A stretch of DNA of 64,000 nt from Clostridia bacterium (GCA_016297915.1 JAEDFU010000005.1:11162-75161), one strand, 5' to 3'; positions 36,414 to 45,338 are shown, counted from the stretch's first letter. A program made the numbers and translations. The notes: generated from the sequence alone by a model not told the origin.

Positions 36414-36433
36414 TCTAAAAAAAAGGATAAAAT

Positions 36434-37012
36434 ATGATTTTGTATCTATCTATAATAATTGTTTCGATGATAATTATAACTATCTTTAATGCAGTTTTTA
36501 ATTTGCAAAACTTCTCTGGTAATGTATTAATTGTAATTGCTTGTGTAACGGTTGCAACATTGATAGAAATAGTGATTGACCTTATTTTGGCGTGGATTAT
36601 ACATTCTCAAAAAGATAAATATTTCGAAAATAAAAGATTTTTTGAAGTTAGTGCCAAAGAGCGAAAATTTTATGAAAAACTCAAAATTAGATCATGGAAA
36701 GACAAGATTTTGGAACTGGGCTCACTTGGTGGATTCAAGAAAAGCAAACTAACAAGTTCAAGTGATATTAATTATATCAATACATTTTTGATGGAGTGTT
36801 ATAAGGGGCAGATTGTACATATATTCAATGTTATATTGGGATTTTTGATTCTTTTGATTCCCCCATACAAGTGGACTTGGTGTGTAGCACTTCCTGTAGC
36901 TATCGTAAATGCTTTTTTGGGAATTTTGCCTATATTTGTTCTTAGATACAATGTTCCAAAACTACTTGCTGCCAAAACTAGATTGACAAGACAAAAAACA
37001 AGCACAAAATAA
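36434..37012 (+). CDS. CrtO-like acyltransferase membrane protein
   Basis: A 192-residue protein with two N-terminal membrane helices (~2-55), a cytoplasmic stretch and two more helices (~128-170). The stretch FYEKLKIRSWKDKILELGS, with GGFKKSKL, MECYKGQIVHIFN and a C-terminal LRYNVPKL, resembles the glycosyl-4,4'-diaponeurosporenoate acyltransferase (CrtO) family, which acylates a sugar on a carotenoid. No carotenoid genes are present, so another glycolipid acceptor is more likely. The stop codon lies in the loop of a terminator. Confidence 0.6.
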   Translation: MILYLSIIIVSMIIITIFNAVFNLQNFSGNVLIVIACVTVATLIEIVIDLILAWIIHSQKDKYFENKRFFEVSAKERKFYEKLKIRSWKDKILELGSLGGFKKSKLTSSSDINYINTFLMECYKGQIVHIFNVILGFLILLIPPYKWTWCVALPVAIVNAFLGILPIFVLRYNVPKLLAAKTRLTRQKTSTK

Positions 37013-37028
37013 TTTTTGTGCTTGTTTT
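36998..37028. terminator. Bidirectional terminator
   Basis: ACAAGCACAAAA (36998-37009) pairs with TTTTGTGCTTGT (37014-37025) with flanking A- and T-runs; it includes the stop codon of the preceding gene. Confidence 0.88.
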
Positions 37029-37034
37029 TGTAGA

Positions 37035-37298
37035 TTATATGCCTTTGTATGTCTCCAAGATGAGTTTATCAAAAAATATCTTTTCCACAAAGTCAGATTT
37101 GACAAAAGTAACTGTGCTAAAGACGATAAAGTCTCTGATGTGTTTGGCTAGTATTACAGGTGTAGGACTATCAAAGTGCTCACAAATTTCTCTTACATAA
37201 TCAAAAAAGTGGTCAATCTCAAAATCCTCGTCTATTTCAAACTTAAAAGTTTTTTTGACTTTTTCGTTTACTATGGTTTTTGCAAATATTTTAACCAT
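37035..37298 (-). CDS. Small conserved-looking protein, unknown
   Basis: An 87-residue acidic protein beginning MVKIFAKTIVNEKV. The start is the ATG at 37298 with AGAGGTAGGA upstream, rather than an in-frame TTG at 37313. No membrane segment or catalytic motif is visible. I recall similar ~90-residue clostridial proteins with this opening but no assigned role. It is divergent from greA. Confidence 0.7.
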   Translation of the reverse strand: MVKIFAKTIVNEKVKKTFKFEIDEDFEIDHFFDYVREICEHFDSPTPVILAKHIRDFIVFSTVTFVKSDFVEKIFFDKLILETYKGI

Positions 37299-37585
37299 TC
37301 CTACCTCTTGCACTTAAAATTACATATAAGTTTAACACATTTTGCAAAAAAATCATACAAAAGATAAAACATTTGCATAAAAATTTATTATCCTCATACA
37401 ATAATTATAATTTGCAAAAAATACTTGACAATTGTTTGCATTTATTATATAAAATATAGAATAAATTTAGGAAAGTGATTTTATTTTCTTTGATTTATTT
37501 TTTTAATTGAATACATGGGGTAAAATCTGTAAAAAGAATTGGTCTTTTGACGGATTTTAATTTTTTAACCCAAAGGAGACAAATT

Positions 37586-38056
37586 ATGGCAGAAGTGTAT
37601 TTAACCAAAGAAGCATACAAGGAATTAGAAGACAAACTTGCTAGACTAAAGAGTGAAGGCAGAGTAGAAGTTGCCAAAAAAATTCAATTTGCAAGGTCTT
37701 TTGGAGATATAAGTGAAAACAGCGAGTACGACGCAGCAAGAGAAGAAGAGGCAATTTTGGAACAAGAAATCGTCCAAATTGAGGAAACATTGCGTAACGC
37801 TCAAATAATTTCAAAGAGTGCTAATGATACATCAAAAGTAGGAGTTGGCGCACTAGTTGAGCTATATGATATGGAGTTTGACGAAAAAATGACTCTTAAG
37901 ATTATGGGTAGTATCGAGAGCGACCCTACTAGTGGCAAAATTAGCAACGAAAGTCCTCTTGGCAAGGCTTTGATTGGTGCATCCAAGGGTCAGGAAGTTG
38001 ATGTTACAACTCCAGCAGGTGTTCAAAGATACAAAGTATTGTCTATCAAATATTAA
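37586..38056 (+). CDS. greA: Transcription elongation factor GreA
   Basis: A 156-residue GreA that binds the RNA polymerase secondary channel and stimulates cleavage of backtracked RNA. The N-terminal coiled coil has LTKEAYKELEDKLARLKSEG, and the tip GDISENSEYDAAREEEA carries the acidic residues that reach the active site. The C-terminal FKBP-like domain contains ISNESPLGKALIGASKGQEV. The start at 37586 has AAAGGAG upstream; the 13 residues upstream in frame are not GreA. It ends at a strong terminator, before the HelD-like gene, another RNA polymerase factor. Confidence 0.96.
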   Translation: MAEVYLTKEAYKELEDKLARLKSEGRVEVAKKIQFARSFGDISENSEYDAAREEEAILEQEIVQIEETLRNAQIISKSANDTSKVGVGALVELYDMEFDEKMTLKIMGSIESDPTSGKISNESPLGKALIGASKGQEVDVTTPAGVQRYKVLSIKY

Positions 38057-38070
38057 TTGTATGCAGTTTT

Positions 38071-38107
38071 TGCGTGTGAATAATCAAGTTATTCATACGC
38101 ATTTTTT
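38071..38107 (+). terminator. greA terminator
   Basis: TGCGTGTGAATAA (38071-38083) pairs with TTATTCATACGCA (38089-38101) with one G-U pair, followed by TTTTTT. Confidence 0.9.
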
Positions 38108-38210
38108 GTTTGTTTTTTACTTCTTTTGTGAATGTGGGCTCTTTTGTATAACACCAAAGTGATTTAATTTGGATAAGTAAGTTCCTGCAACAAATGTTTT
38201 TTTGTAAATA

Positions 38211-38239
38211 TTGCTTAAAAGTATTGACTTTTGTATAAT
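38211..38239 (+). promoter_or_regulatory. Promoter of the helD leader
   Basis: TTGCTT (38211-38216), 17-bp spacer, consensus TATAAT (38234-38239). A second overlapping possibility is TTGACT (38224-38229), 17 bp, TAAACT (38247-38252). Either gives a leader of ~190 nt before the helD start. Confidence 0.7.
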
Positions 38240-38289
38240 ATTATGATAAACTATTTTTGTTATTTTATTAAACCTTAGGGGGAATAAAG

Positions 38290-38385
38290 TTGAGAATTTG
38301 TCATAAATTCAAGATTTACAAAAAAATAACTAAACGAAACGGTGATTATCAACAAAGGCTGGTACTTAAGATCGCACATGAATGA
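38290..38385 (+). CDS. Leader peptide upstream of helD
   Basis: A 31-codon frame from TTG at 38290 to TGA at 38383, with a strong Shine-Dalgarno AGGGGGA (38277-38283) seven bases before it. The peptide begins (M)RICHKFKIYKKITKRNGDYQ and is strongly basic, with YKK and KR clusters. Its codons 23-28 run through the 5' arm of the downstream terminator, and its stop lies at the loop/3' arm border. This is the architecture of translation-coupled attenuators. The peptide itself matches nothing I can name. Confidence 0.65.
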   Translation: MRICHKFKIYKKITKRNGDYQQRLVLKIAHE

Positions 38386-38406
38386 TTTTGAGTGCTAGCC
38401 TTTTTT
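38357..38406 (+). terminator. Attenuator terminator before helD
   Basis: The 17-nt arms at 38357-38373 (GGCTGGTACTTAAGATC) and 38384-38400 (GATTTTGAGTGCTAGCC) pair throughout with four G-U pairs; TTTTTT follows at 38401-38406. The stem lies between the promoter and the ATG at 38445, so it must be passed for expression. I could not identify the anti-terminator pairing with confidence. Confidence 0.82.
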
Positions 38407-38444
38407 GATTGTCGCCAAATTTTTTTATAAATGGAGGTGTTTTT

Positions 38445-40508
38445 ATGAGTTTGGAGTACGAAAGAAAAAAATACAAGGTGCTCAAGGGTATGTTTGATGC
38501 GTACAAAAAGGAACTATTAGCAAATAGGCTTGTAGCCCTTGATATGCCAATTGAGACGGACAATGGATTTAATGTTGAGAGGGAAACTTTAATTGATGAT
38601 ATTGACGAAAAGCTTGAAATCCTCAAGAGACATATTGATGATCCGTATTTTGCTAAACTAATATTTAGTGACAATGACGATGGTGAGACTTTTAATGGTT
38701 ACATAGGCAGGCTTAGTGTTGGAGAGGTTGGCTCAAAGGATGATAGCAAGGTTGTTGACTGGCGTGCACCGATATCTGACTTATATTACAATGGACATTT
38801 GGGCGATACTAGTTACAAAGCTCTTGGCAAAGAGTACAATGTTAACCTCAAGCTCAAGAGACAAATTGAAATCAAAGACAACGATGTCAAATCTATTTAT
38901 GACTTTGAAGATGCTGTAAGTTCGGACGAATTTCTTAAGCCATTTTTGAAACAAGGTGCAGATAATAGGCTAAAAAGTATAGTTGCAACAATACAAGCTG
39001 AACAGAATAATATTATAAGACTTCCGTTATTTCAAAATTGTATCGTTCAAGGTGTCGCAGGCTCTGGAAAGACAACGGTTGCATTACATCGAATTTCTTA
39101 TCTTATGTACAATTACAAAAACAAAATTCGCCCTGAGGAATTTTTGATAATTTCGCCAAACGAAATATTTATGAGTTATATCTCATCAATTCTGGTGGAC
39201 TTGGATGCAGACAAATCTAATAGCTATTCGCTAAACAAAGTTATTCTTAATCTTATAGGCAACAAATATTCAATTTTGAATAAACACGAACAATTTGAAT
39301 ATCTAACCAAACAAAAAGTAAGTACAAATTATTTAACACAAAAAAATAGTCTTGAGTTCAAACAGATTCTGGACAAATTCTGTGCGGATTACAAGTATGA
39401 GATATTCCACCGACCATTGCTTGTAGGTGGTGTGGAAATATTGGATGCGGACACTGTCTACAAATACTTTTTGGGAAGAGAAGAGACTTTTGAGGAACTC
39501 TCGGAGCATGGGAGCAAAAAGTTGGGGCTTGCACTCTACTATGAGGATGCTCTCAAAAACAAAGCTCTGTCTCAAGTAAATTTTTCAAACTTGGATATCA
39601 CCAAAAAAGAGCAAACACGAAAAATTATAACATCCGGAAATTATGGATTTATCAAAAAGTTATTCAAAATCGAAAAAGACCCAATCAAACTATACACAAA
39701 GTTTATAAGCGGTATTGCAAAATATATTGATAGTACTCAAGCAGAGATTTTGAAAAAATATACTCTCAAAAATATTAAGCACTGCAAACTTGCTTTTGAT
39801 GATCTAGCTCCGCTCTTGTATTTGATTTCCAAAATGGACAAACTTCCATATTACAATAGTCTCAAGTGTGTAATGATAGACGAAGCTCAGGATTTGAGTG
39901 TTCTTATTTATCATGCACTCAAGAGTGTATTCAAAAATGCAACATTTGCAATTTTTGGAGACCTCGCACAAGGTATATATTCCTATCAGTCGATAGACAA
40001 TTGGGAGCAAGTTCAAGACATTATTGGTGACTGTCAAATTCTTTATCTTAACAAGTGCTATCGTACATCTGTTGAGATTATGGAGGAGGCAAACAAAACT
40101 CTTGAAAAATTAGGTAGCAGACCTGCAAGTAATGTGGTGCGAAATGCAGGTCCTGTTGAGCATTATGACGATAATAATATTGAAACAATAGGCAAGCTTA
40201 TTGAGAAATATAAATCAGAGTTTAAAACTATTGCAATTATCTGCAAGGATGAATTTGACCTTGAAGATGCAACCCAAAAACTCCAAGCTCTAAACTTAAC
40301 AGTCTTGGATGAGAGTAATATAAACTATGGCGCTAGCAACAAATTACTTATGACCGTTCAAACGGCTAAGGGTTTGGAATTTGATATGGTTATAATCTAT
40401 AATCGCCAAGCGTTTGAGGATAATATAATGGATTTGAGACTTTTGTATGTAGCGTCGACTAGACCACTTCACAAACTTATCATTTGTAACGAAAGTAGCA
40501 CAAAATAA
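38445..40508 (+). CDS. helD: HelD-like UvrD-family helicase/RNA polymerase recycling factor
   Basis: A 687-residue superfamily 1 ATPase. The N-terminal part has DPYFAKLIFSD, YIGRLSVGEV and VVDWRAPISDLYYNG, typical of HelD proteins, which enter RNA polymerase channels and release nucleic acids. Walker A is VAGSGKTTVALHR, motif II VMIDEAQDLS, motif III GDLAQGIYSY, and late motifs include TVQTAKGLEFDMV and RLLYVASTRP. Some HelDs protect against rifamycins; that is not shown here. The start at 38445 has GGAGG at the proper distance. A leader-peptide attenuator precedes it. Confidence 0.87.
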   Translation: MSLEYERKKYKVLKGMFDAYKKELLANRLVALDMPIETDNGFNVERETLIDDIDEKLEILKRHIDDPYFAKLIFSDNDDGETFNGYIGRLSVGEVGSKDDSKVVDWRAPISDLYYNGHLGDTSYKALGKEYNVNLKLKRQIEIKDNDVKSIYDFEDAVSSDEFLKPFLKQGADNRLKSIVATIQAEQNNIIRLPLFQNCIVQGVAGSGKTTVALHRISYLMYNYKNKIRPEEFLIISPNEIFMSYISSILVDLDADKSNSYSLNKVILNLIGNKYSILNKHEQFEYLTKQKVSTNYLTQKNSLEFKQILDKFCADYKYEIFHRPLLVGGVEILDADTVYKYFLGREETFEELSEHGSKKLGLALYYEDALKNKALSQVNFSNLDITKKEQTRKIITSGNYGFIKKLFKIEKDPIKLYTKFISGIAKYIDSTQAEILKKYTLKNIKHCKLAFDDLAPLLYLISKMDKLPYYNSLKCVMIDEAQDLSVLIYHALKSVFKNATFAIFGDLAQGIYSYQSIDNWEQVQDIIGDCQILYLNKCYRTSVEIMEEANKTLEKLGSRPASNVVRNAGPVEHYDDNNIETIGKLIEKYKSEFKTIAIICKDEFDLEDATQKLQALNLTVLDESNINYGASNKLLMTVQTAKGLEFDMVIIYNRQAFEDNIMDLRLLYVASTRPLHKLIICNESSTK

Positions 40509-40600
40509 TGTATTCCAAAAAATTCTACAAAATTATATAAAAACACTGTAATAATTTGTCTTAAGTGTTTTGCATGATTGGAGACAGTGTTGCTAAAATC

Positions 40601-40629
40601 AAAGTGGATGTAATTATTCACTTTTTTTT
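40601..40629 (+). terminator. Terminator-like hairpin abutting the spoIIE ribosome site
   Basis: AAAGTGGAT (40601-40609) pairs with ATTCACTTT (40616-40624), one G-U pair, followed by TTTTT to 40629. The spoIIE Shine-Dalgarno GAGG is at 40630-40633. It may end helD transcripts, but any spoIIE mRNA that starts upstream must read through it. Confidence 0.6.
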
Positions 40630-40640
40630 GAGGTTTGACA

Positions 40641-42950
40641 TTGGTTAAAAGTAAAGGAAAAATAAAAATATTTAAGTCCGAGATTTTTTGCAAAATACTT
40701 GTGTACATTACAATATTTGTCTTGGTTTATGGGGTATCCCAAGTCAGTGTTTTTGGAAGCTCGCTTATGCCATTTGGAGTGGGGCTTATATTTGCACTAC
40801 TTTTGCTTGACTATAGTGGATATATGCTTGCAGTAATATATTTTGTTGCAGGAATTATTTCAGACTTTGGAGTGACTGGAATAATTGTAAATTTGAATAT
40901 ATCAGTAGTTTTAGCACTGGCATATTATCTTATCAAATTAAAAAAAATCAAACTAAAAAAATGGATGCTTGTAGTTCTTGCGCTATTGGGACAATTGTCA
41001 TACATTATAACAAATCTTGGATCTACTAGAGACAATTTGTCTTTGTTTGTATCAATTGTTCTTAGTCTATTCTTTTTGTTTTCGTGTGCATATTTTTTTG
41101 ATGCAATAAGTGCAAAGAGACAGGGATTTTTAAATCTGGACGAAAAGATTTGTGGCGCAGTAATCTTGATACTCTTTATGTTTGGAATGAGCTCTACTAA
41201 TGTATCTATTATTAATCTTGGATTTGTATTTGTGCCTTTGGTAATTTTGCTTTGTACATATGTTTTCCCAAATGACAAAGTCGTAGTTATTAGTGCAATA
41301 CTTGGTGTTGGAATGTCGCTTGCACATATGTCGCAGATGTATATATCCTTGTGTGTTGTAATGGGTCTTATGTCTATAAGTTTTAGATGTAATTTTAGAT
41401 ATTTGAGTGCTATTGCAGTGTGTCTGGGGCATGTAATATTTACCGTGTTTTTTAATGCAGGGTTTTCTTGGGGAGAGTTGCTAAGTGTAGTGATAGGTGG
41501 CGTAATGTTTGCAATAATCCCAAATAGTGTATTGCACAAGTACAATGGAATATTTGACAGCAAATCGTTACTTACTGTCAAAAACATTGTAGATAATTCC
41601 AAAAACCAAATAGTAACAAGAGTCAAAGAACTAAGCAAAATCTTTCTTGAAATGGACGGTGTTTATCGCAAAATGGTCAGAGGAACGCTCCCGGATGACA
41701 AGGCAAAAGTAATGCTTAGAGAAGAACTTGTTGACATGGTCTGTAGCAAGTGTGAGAACAGAGATTATTGCTTTAGATCGAGCGGTAATTTTGTAGATAA
41801 TGCAATTGACACGATTGTGTCAGTCGCTTATGATAAGGGCAAAATTTTGCTTATGGATATTCCTCAACATTTGACTAGTAATTGTAATAACACTAGTGCA
41901 ATTGTAAGTTCGCTCAATAGTTTGATTTCAAGTTACAAGCAATATACTGGAGTTATAAATAATCTTGATACAAGCAGAATCCTCATTGCAAATCAACTAA
42001 ATGGCGTAAGCAAGCTACTCGATAGTCTTAGCAGTGAGGTAGATGTTAATATCAATTTTGACCACAAGTTTAATGATAGAATAAAAGAAGAGTTAAGTTA
42101 CAAAAACATTATCTGTTATGCTAGTTTTGTCTACGAAAAAGATGCTTACTCAAGATATGTAAATTTGATAGTTAAGACTGAGTCAATTGACAAGGTCTTG
42201 ATTGAAAAGATTGTCTCTAAGATAATTGGTGTCAAACTTATGATTAAAAATGTATCCCCAAACGATGCGGATACAAGTATGGTTTATATGGTTACAAAAC
42301 CTAATTTTGATATAGCGTATGGTTCATGCGGAATTACTAAGACAGGTAAAATAGTTTCGGGTGATAGTAAGTCAATTCTCAAAATTGATGACGGCAAATA
42401 TATGGTGTCTATTTGTGATGGCATGGGTAGTGGCAAAAATGCTCACAGTATCAGTGCGCTTACAATAAGCTTGATTGAAAATTTTTATAAATGTGGATTT
42501 GATAACGATACAATTTTGAATTCTGTCAACAAACTACTATCTCTTACTGAGGAAGAAAATTTTTCAACAATAGATTTATGTTTGATTGATGGCAAAAAGA
42601 ATACTTATGACTTTGTGAAACTAGGAGCAACTACTGGGTATCTCAAGAGAGAAAATGGCGAGTGCGAAAAGATCGAGAGCAGTGGTTTGCCGATTGGTGT
42701 TCTTGAGGAAATTCGTCCACACATCACCAAAAAACTCATAAACCCATTTGACATGTTAGTCTTTGTGTCAGACGGAATTACAGATAGTTTTGAAAACAAG
42801 CTTGACTTGTGCTTATATATTTCTCATCTAGATATTATAAACCCAATGCTACTTAGCCAAAATATTTTGGACAAGGCATTGTCTCTAAACTCAGGAATTG
42901 CAATTGACGATATGACAGTTGTTTGTGTTAGAGTCTTTGAATATGAATAA
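40641..42950 (+). CDS. spoIIE: Stage II sporulation protein E
   Basis: A 769-residue SpoIIE, the membrane PP2C phosphatase that dephosphorylates SpoIIAA and activates sigma-F in the forespore. About ten hydrophobic segments occupy residues ~10-300, a linker with a CSKCENRDYCF cysteine cluster follows, and the PP2C domain is C-terminal with VSICDGMGSGKNA and LVFVSDGITDS carrying metal-binding Asp residues. I place the start at TTG 40641, seven bases after GAGG; a TTG at 40635 is too close. It shows the organism can form endospores. A terminator-like hairpin precedes it. Confidence 0.93.
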   Translation: MVKSKGKIKIFKSEIFCKILVYITIFVLVYGVSQVSVFGSSLMPFGVGLIFALLLLDYSGYMLAVIYFVAGIISDFGVTGIIVNLNISVVLALAYYLIKLKKIKLKKWMLVVLALLGQLSYIITNLGSTRDNLSLFVSIVLSLFFLFSCAYFFDAISAKRQGFLNLDEKICGAVILILFMFGMSSTNVSIINLGFVFVPLVILLCTYVFPNDKVVVISAILGVGMSLAHMSQMYISLCVVMGLMSISFRCNFRYLSAIAVCLGHVIFTVFFNAGFSWGELLSVVIGGVMFAIIPNSVLHKYNGIFDSKSLLTVKNIVDNSKNQIVTRVKELSKIFLEMDGVYRKMVRGTLPDDKAKVMLREELVDMVCSKCENRDYCFRSSGNFVDNAIDTIVSVAYDKGKILLMDIPQHLTSNCNNTSAIVSSLNSLISSYKQYTGVINNLDTSRILIANQLNGVSKLLDSLSSEVDVNINFDHKFNDRIKEELSYKNIICYASFVYEKDAYSRYVNLIVKTESIDKVLIEKIVSKIIGVKLMIKNVSPNDADTSMVYMVTKPNFDIAYGSCGITKTGKIVSGDSKSILKIDDGKYMVSICDGMGSGKNAHSISALTISLIENFYKCGFDNDTILNSVNKLLSLTEEENFSTIDLCLIDGKKNTYDFVKLGATTGYLKRENGECEKIESSGLPIGVLEEIRPHITKKLINPFDMLVFVSDGITDSFENKLDLCLYISHLDIINPMLLSQNILDKALSLNSGIAIDDMTVVCVRVFEYE

Positions 42951-42951
42951 A

Positions 42952-43000
42952 AAAATACTCATTTAACATTGCATTATAGCATAGTCAAAATGAGTATTTT
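42952..43000. terminator. Bidirectional terminator after spoIIE
   Basis: AAAATACTCATTT (42952-42964) pairs with AAATGAGTATTTT (42988-43000), T's following. The loop is 23 nt. Confidence 0.78.
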
Positions 43001-43003
43001 TGG

Positions 43004-43885
43004 TTATTTTTTTGTAGCAGACGCTCCACAATGCGGACAAGTTGTTGCATTTGGTGAAAGTTTGGAATTGCAATAATTGCAATAAACTGCACTATCTGAA
43101 GCTTGCTCTGATGATTTATTAGTATCTAAGTCAGTATTAAATTTGTTTTCGTTGTATTTTTTGACCATCTTGCTTGCAAAGACATTTACAGTAATTAGTG
43201 CAGCAATATCAACAACAACAAGTATCCCAAAGATTGTAAGAAGTTGTTTGTAATAAACATATTGTCCGTCACGGTTAATGTCCATTTGATAGTAATCAAG
43301 AGGTACGCTGTCAGTTGTTGCATTCAAAAACAAAGTATCCATCGCAACATCTATAGTACTGCCAATCTCAAACTCTTTGATCTCTTGCTCGGTGTATACA
43401 CAAAATGTATATCCCATATAAGATTCTGTGCCGTCTGTCATTTGATAATTAAAGTACCATTTTTTGTACTTTGGATTATAATTGTGAGAGACAACTTCGG
43501 CTTGGATACAAAATCTTTCGTCATCCATTGCGTGCTTGCACATGTTTTGATACATACTATAGTCTTGTTTGCATGTTGAAATATTAATAATGCTAATCAT
43601 TCCAACTACAATACATGCAAACAATGCTAGTCCCAAGATTACGCTCAACAACGAAAGCAATTTGTAACCAAAACTTGTAGGTTGAGTGTATGAATCGGAT
43701 GAGTCTGGATTGTTTACTCTTCTATTAAGTCCACCCCAAAAGAAGATTGGAGTGACATTGACTCTTGATCCATTCCTATATGGTTGATTCGACCCCCAAG
43801 ACGATCTTCCTCTGTTATGGCTTCCTCCAAAATGGCCACCACCGTGACTTCCGCCACTGCTTCCTCCGCCAAAACCTGATGGCAT
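43004..43885 (-). CDS. Gly-rich membrane protein with C-terminal zinc ribbon
   Basis: A 293-residue protein. Residues 1-~40 are Gly/Ser/His-rich (GGGSSGGSHGGGHFGGSH). Two membrane helices lie near 75-100 and 208-232, enclosing a ~105-residue domain that probably faces out. The C-terminus is a zinc ribbon: CNYCNSKLSPNATTCPHCG. The start at 43885 has GGGAGG upstream; the five residues before it in frame are rejected. It resembles DUF3592-like membrane proteins in layout only. Function unknown. Confidence 0.75.
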   Translation of the reverse strand: MPSGFGGGSSGGSHGGGHFGGSHNRGRSSWGSNQPYRNGSRVNVTPIFFWGGLNRRVNNPDSSDSYTQPTSFGYKLLSLLSVILGLALFACIVVGMISIINISTCKQDYSMYQNMCKHAMDDERFCIQAEVVSHNYNPKYKKWYFNYQMTDGTESYMGYTFCVYTEQEIKEFEIGSTIDVAMDTLFLNATTDSVPLDYYQMDINRDGQYVYYKQLLTIFGILVVVDIAALITVNVFASKMVKKYNENKFNTDLDTNKSSEQASDSAVYCNYCNSKLSPNATTCPHCGASATKK

Positions 43886-44019
43886 AAAAACACCTCCCAA
43901 AGATTTTTTTCAATCAAATTCTATCATATAAGAATTATATTGTCAATTGTATTAAAAAATGATTTGAGAAAGTGTAATTTATTGCCTTTTGACTGTACAG
44001 ATAACTGCTATAAGATATT

Positions 44020-44256
44020 TTAGTTATTGAGAAATTTGATGTCTCCACAAAGAACATCACTGTACGAAAAGCTTTTTCTATCCAAATCTACTTTGCAAGT
44101 AGGGCTTATTATAAACATGCTAGGATAAACCTGTATAATTTCGGCAGTTAGACTTACTATCTTATTTCGACCTTTGTTGACTTGCATTGCGATGTTTTGA
44201 CCTTTGAGCATTTGCACTTTTTGTTTGACTTGACTGAGTGTAAAAGTTGTATTCAT
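44020..44256 (-). CDS. veg: Veg family protein
   Basis: A 78-residue Veg (DUF1021) protein. LSQVKQKVQMLKGQNIAMQV, NKGRNKIVSLTAEIIQVYPS, MFII and KSFSYSDVLCGDI follow the Bacillus Veg pattern, where the family affects biofilm formation and spore outgrowth. I start at the ATG at 44256, which has AAGGAGATA upstream; an upstream in-frame ATG at 44292 adds 12 residues that do not match the family. In Bacillus veg lies near rsmA and metS; here it is divergent from holB. Confidence 0.9.
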   Translation of the reverse strand: MNTTFTLSQVKQKVQMLKGQNIAMQVNKGRNKIVSLTAEIIQVYPSMFIISPTCKVDLDRKSFSYSDVLCGDIKFLNN

Positions 44257-44333
44257 TTGTATCTCCTTAAAGTTTATCTGTAGTATGTGCAAAAAAATCC
44301 TCCTTATTCTCGGATATTCATTACAATAAATAT

Positions 44334-44362
44334 TTGAATTTTTTTTGGCTGTGTGTTAAAAT
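44334..44362 (+). promoter_or_regulatory. holB promoter giving a near-leaderless mRNA
   Basis: TTGAAT (44334-44339), 17-bp spacer, TAAAAT (44357-44362). The predicted start (~44369) falls at the holB ATG (44370), and there is no Shine-Dalgarno. Confidence 0.6.
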
Positions 44363-44369
44363 ACTATGT

Positions 44370-45338
44370 ATGGATTTTTTTGATTTGTATAAATTATCTC
44401 AGACCCACAAGGTTTTGAGTCAAGACCTTAGCACAAATATGCTTAATCACTGCTATTTAATAAACTCCAAGGATAGAGAGTATCTTTCGATGCTCTGCCT
44501 TTTTGCTGTCAAAGAACTTTATTGTGTAGCAGATGACAAACCTTGCAATAGTTGTATTAATTGCCAAAAGATTGAGCACGGGAATATGGTCGACTTTGAA
44601 ATTTATCCCAAGGACAAATCCTTGGTGGTTGAAGATATTTTGAATGTAGTAAGCAGTGCACAAGTAAGAGCTATGGAAAGCGACTTCAAGGTGTTTTTGC
44701 TAAATAACTTTGACGAATGCACAATTCAAGGTCAAAACAAAATCCTTAAGACCTTGGAAGAGCCACCGAGCAATGTTATATTTATTTTGTCATGCGAAAA
44801 CTTGGGACTTGTCCTTCCAACAATTTTGAGCAGGGCAAAAAAGATTGTTGAGCCACCTTTGTCAGTAGACACTATTGACAAGTTTCTAACTGGCAAAAAG
44901 ATAGAAAATAGCCAAGTTGTGGCGTCGATGTCCGACGGACTCATTACAAATGCTCTCAATATTGCTCAAAACAAAGATGCAAGCAAAATTTTGAACTTGT
45001 CTTTGGCTACTCTTACAAATCTAAAATCTACCAAAGAACTTTTGGATTATTCTAGCCAAATTCTAGCACTCAAAAAAGATATTCCGTTCTTTTTGGATAC
45101 AATGCTAGCAATGCTTAGAGATATTGCTGTAGTAAACTATGGTGGGAAATTATTATTTGAAAACCTAAGTTCGGAGTACAAGAAGTTGGCTTGCGTTTAT
45201 AGTAGTCAGATGATTCAAAAGATTACACAAAAAATTAATGAAATAGCTCAAAAGCAAGAGTTCAATTGCAATATGACTAGTGTTATAGATACTCTACTTT
45301 TGGACATTTTGGAGGTAAAATTTTTATGTCAAAAATAG
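44370..45338 (+). CDS. holB: DNA polymerase III delta' subunit
   Basis: A 322-residue AAA+ clamp-loader subunit. It shows HCYLINSKDREYLSMLCLF in place of a functional P-loop, a zinc-binding set in CNSCINCQKIEHGNMVDF, and KILKTLEEPPSNVIFILSCEN with LPTILSRAK (sensor 1). The start at 44370 follows a promoter so closely that translation may be leaderless; an in-frame TTG at 44334 is the -35 element. It heads holB-ricT-trmN6-rsmI; the order is as in Bacillus, but yabA and yazA are missing. Confidence 0.88.
   Translation: MDFFDLYKLSQTHKVLSQDLSTNMLNHCYLINSKDREYLSMLCLFAVKELYCVADDKPCNSCINCQKIEHGNMVDFEIYPKDKSLVVEDILNVVSSAQVRAMESDFKVFLLNNFDECTIQGQNKILKTLEEPPSNVIFILSCENLGLVLPTILSRAKKIVEPPLSVDTIDKFLTGKKIENSQVVASMSDGLITNALNIAQNKDASKILNLSLATLTNLKSTKELLDYSSQILALKKDIPFFLDTMLAMLRDIAVVNYGGKLLFENLSSEYKKLACVYSSQMIQKITQKINEIAQKQEFNCNMTSVIDTLLLDILEVKFLCQK

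Noticed and set aside
40925..41638. A 237-codon open frame antisense to spoIIE
   Set aside because: It mirrors the membrane part of spoIIE, has no ribosome site, and its composition is that of a shadow frame.
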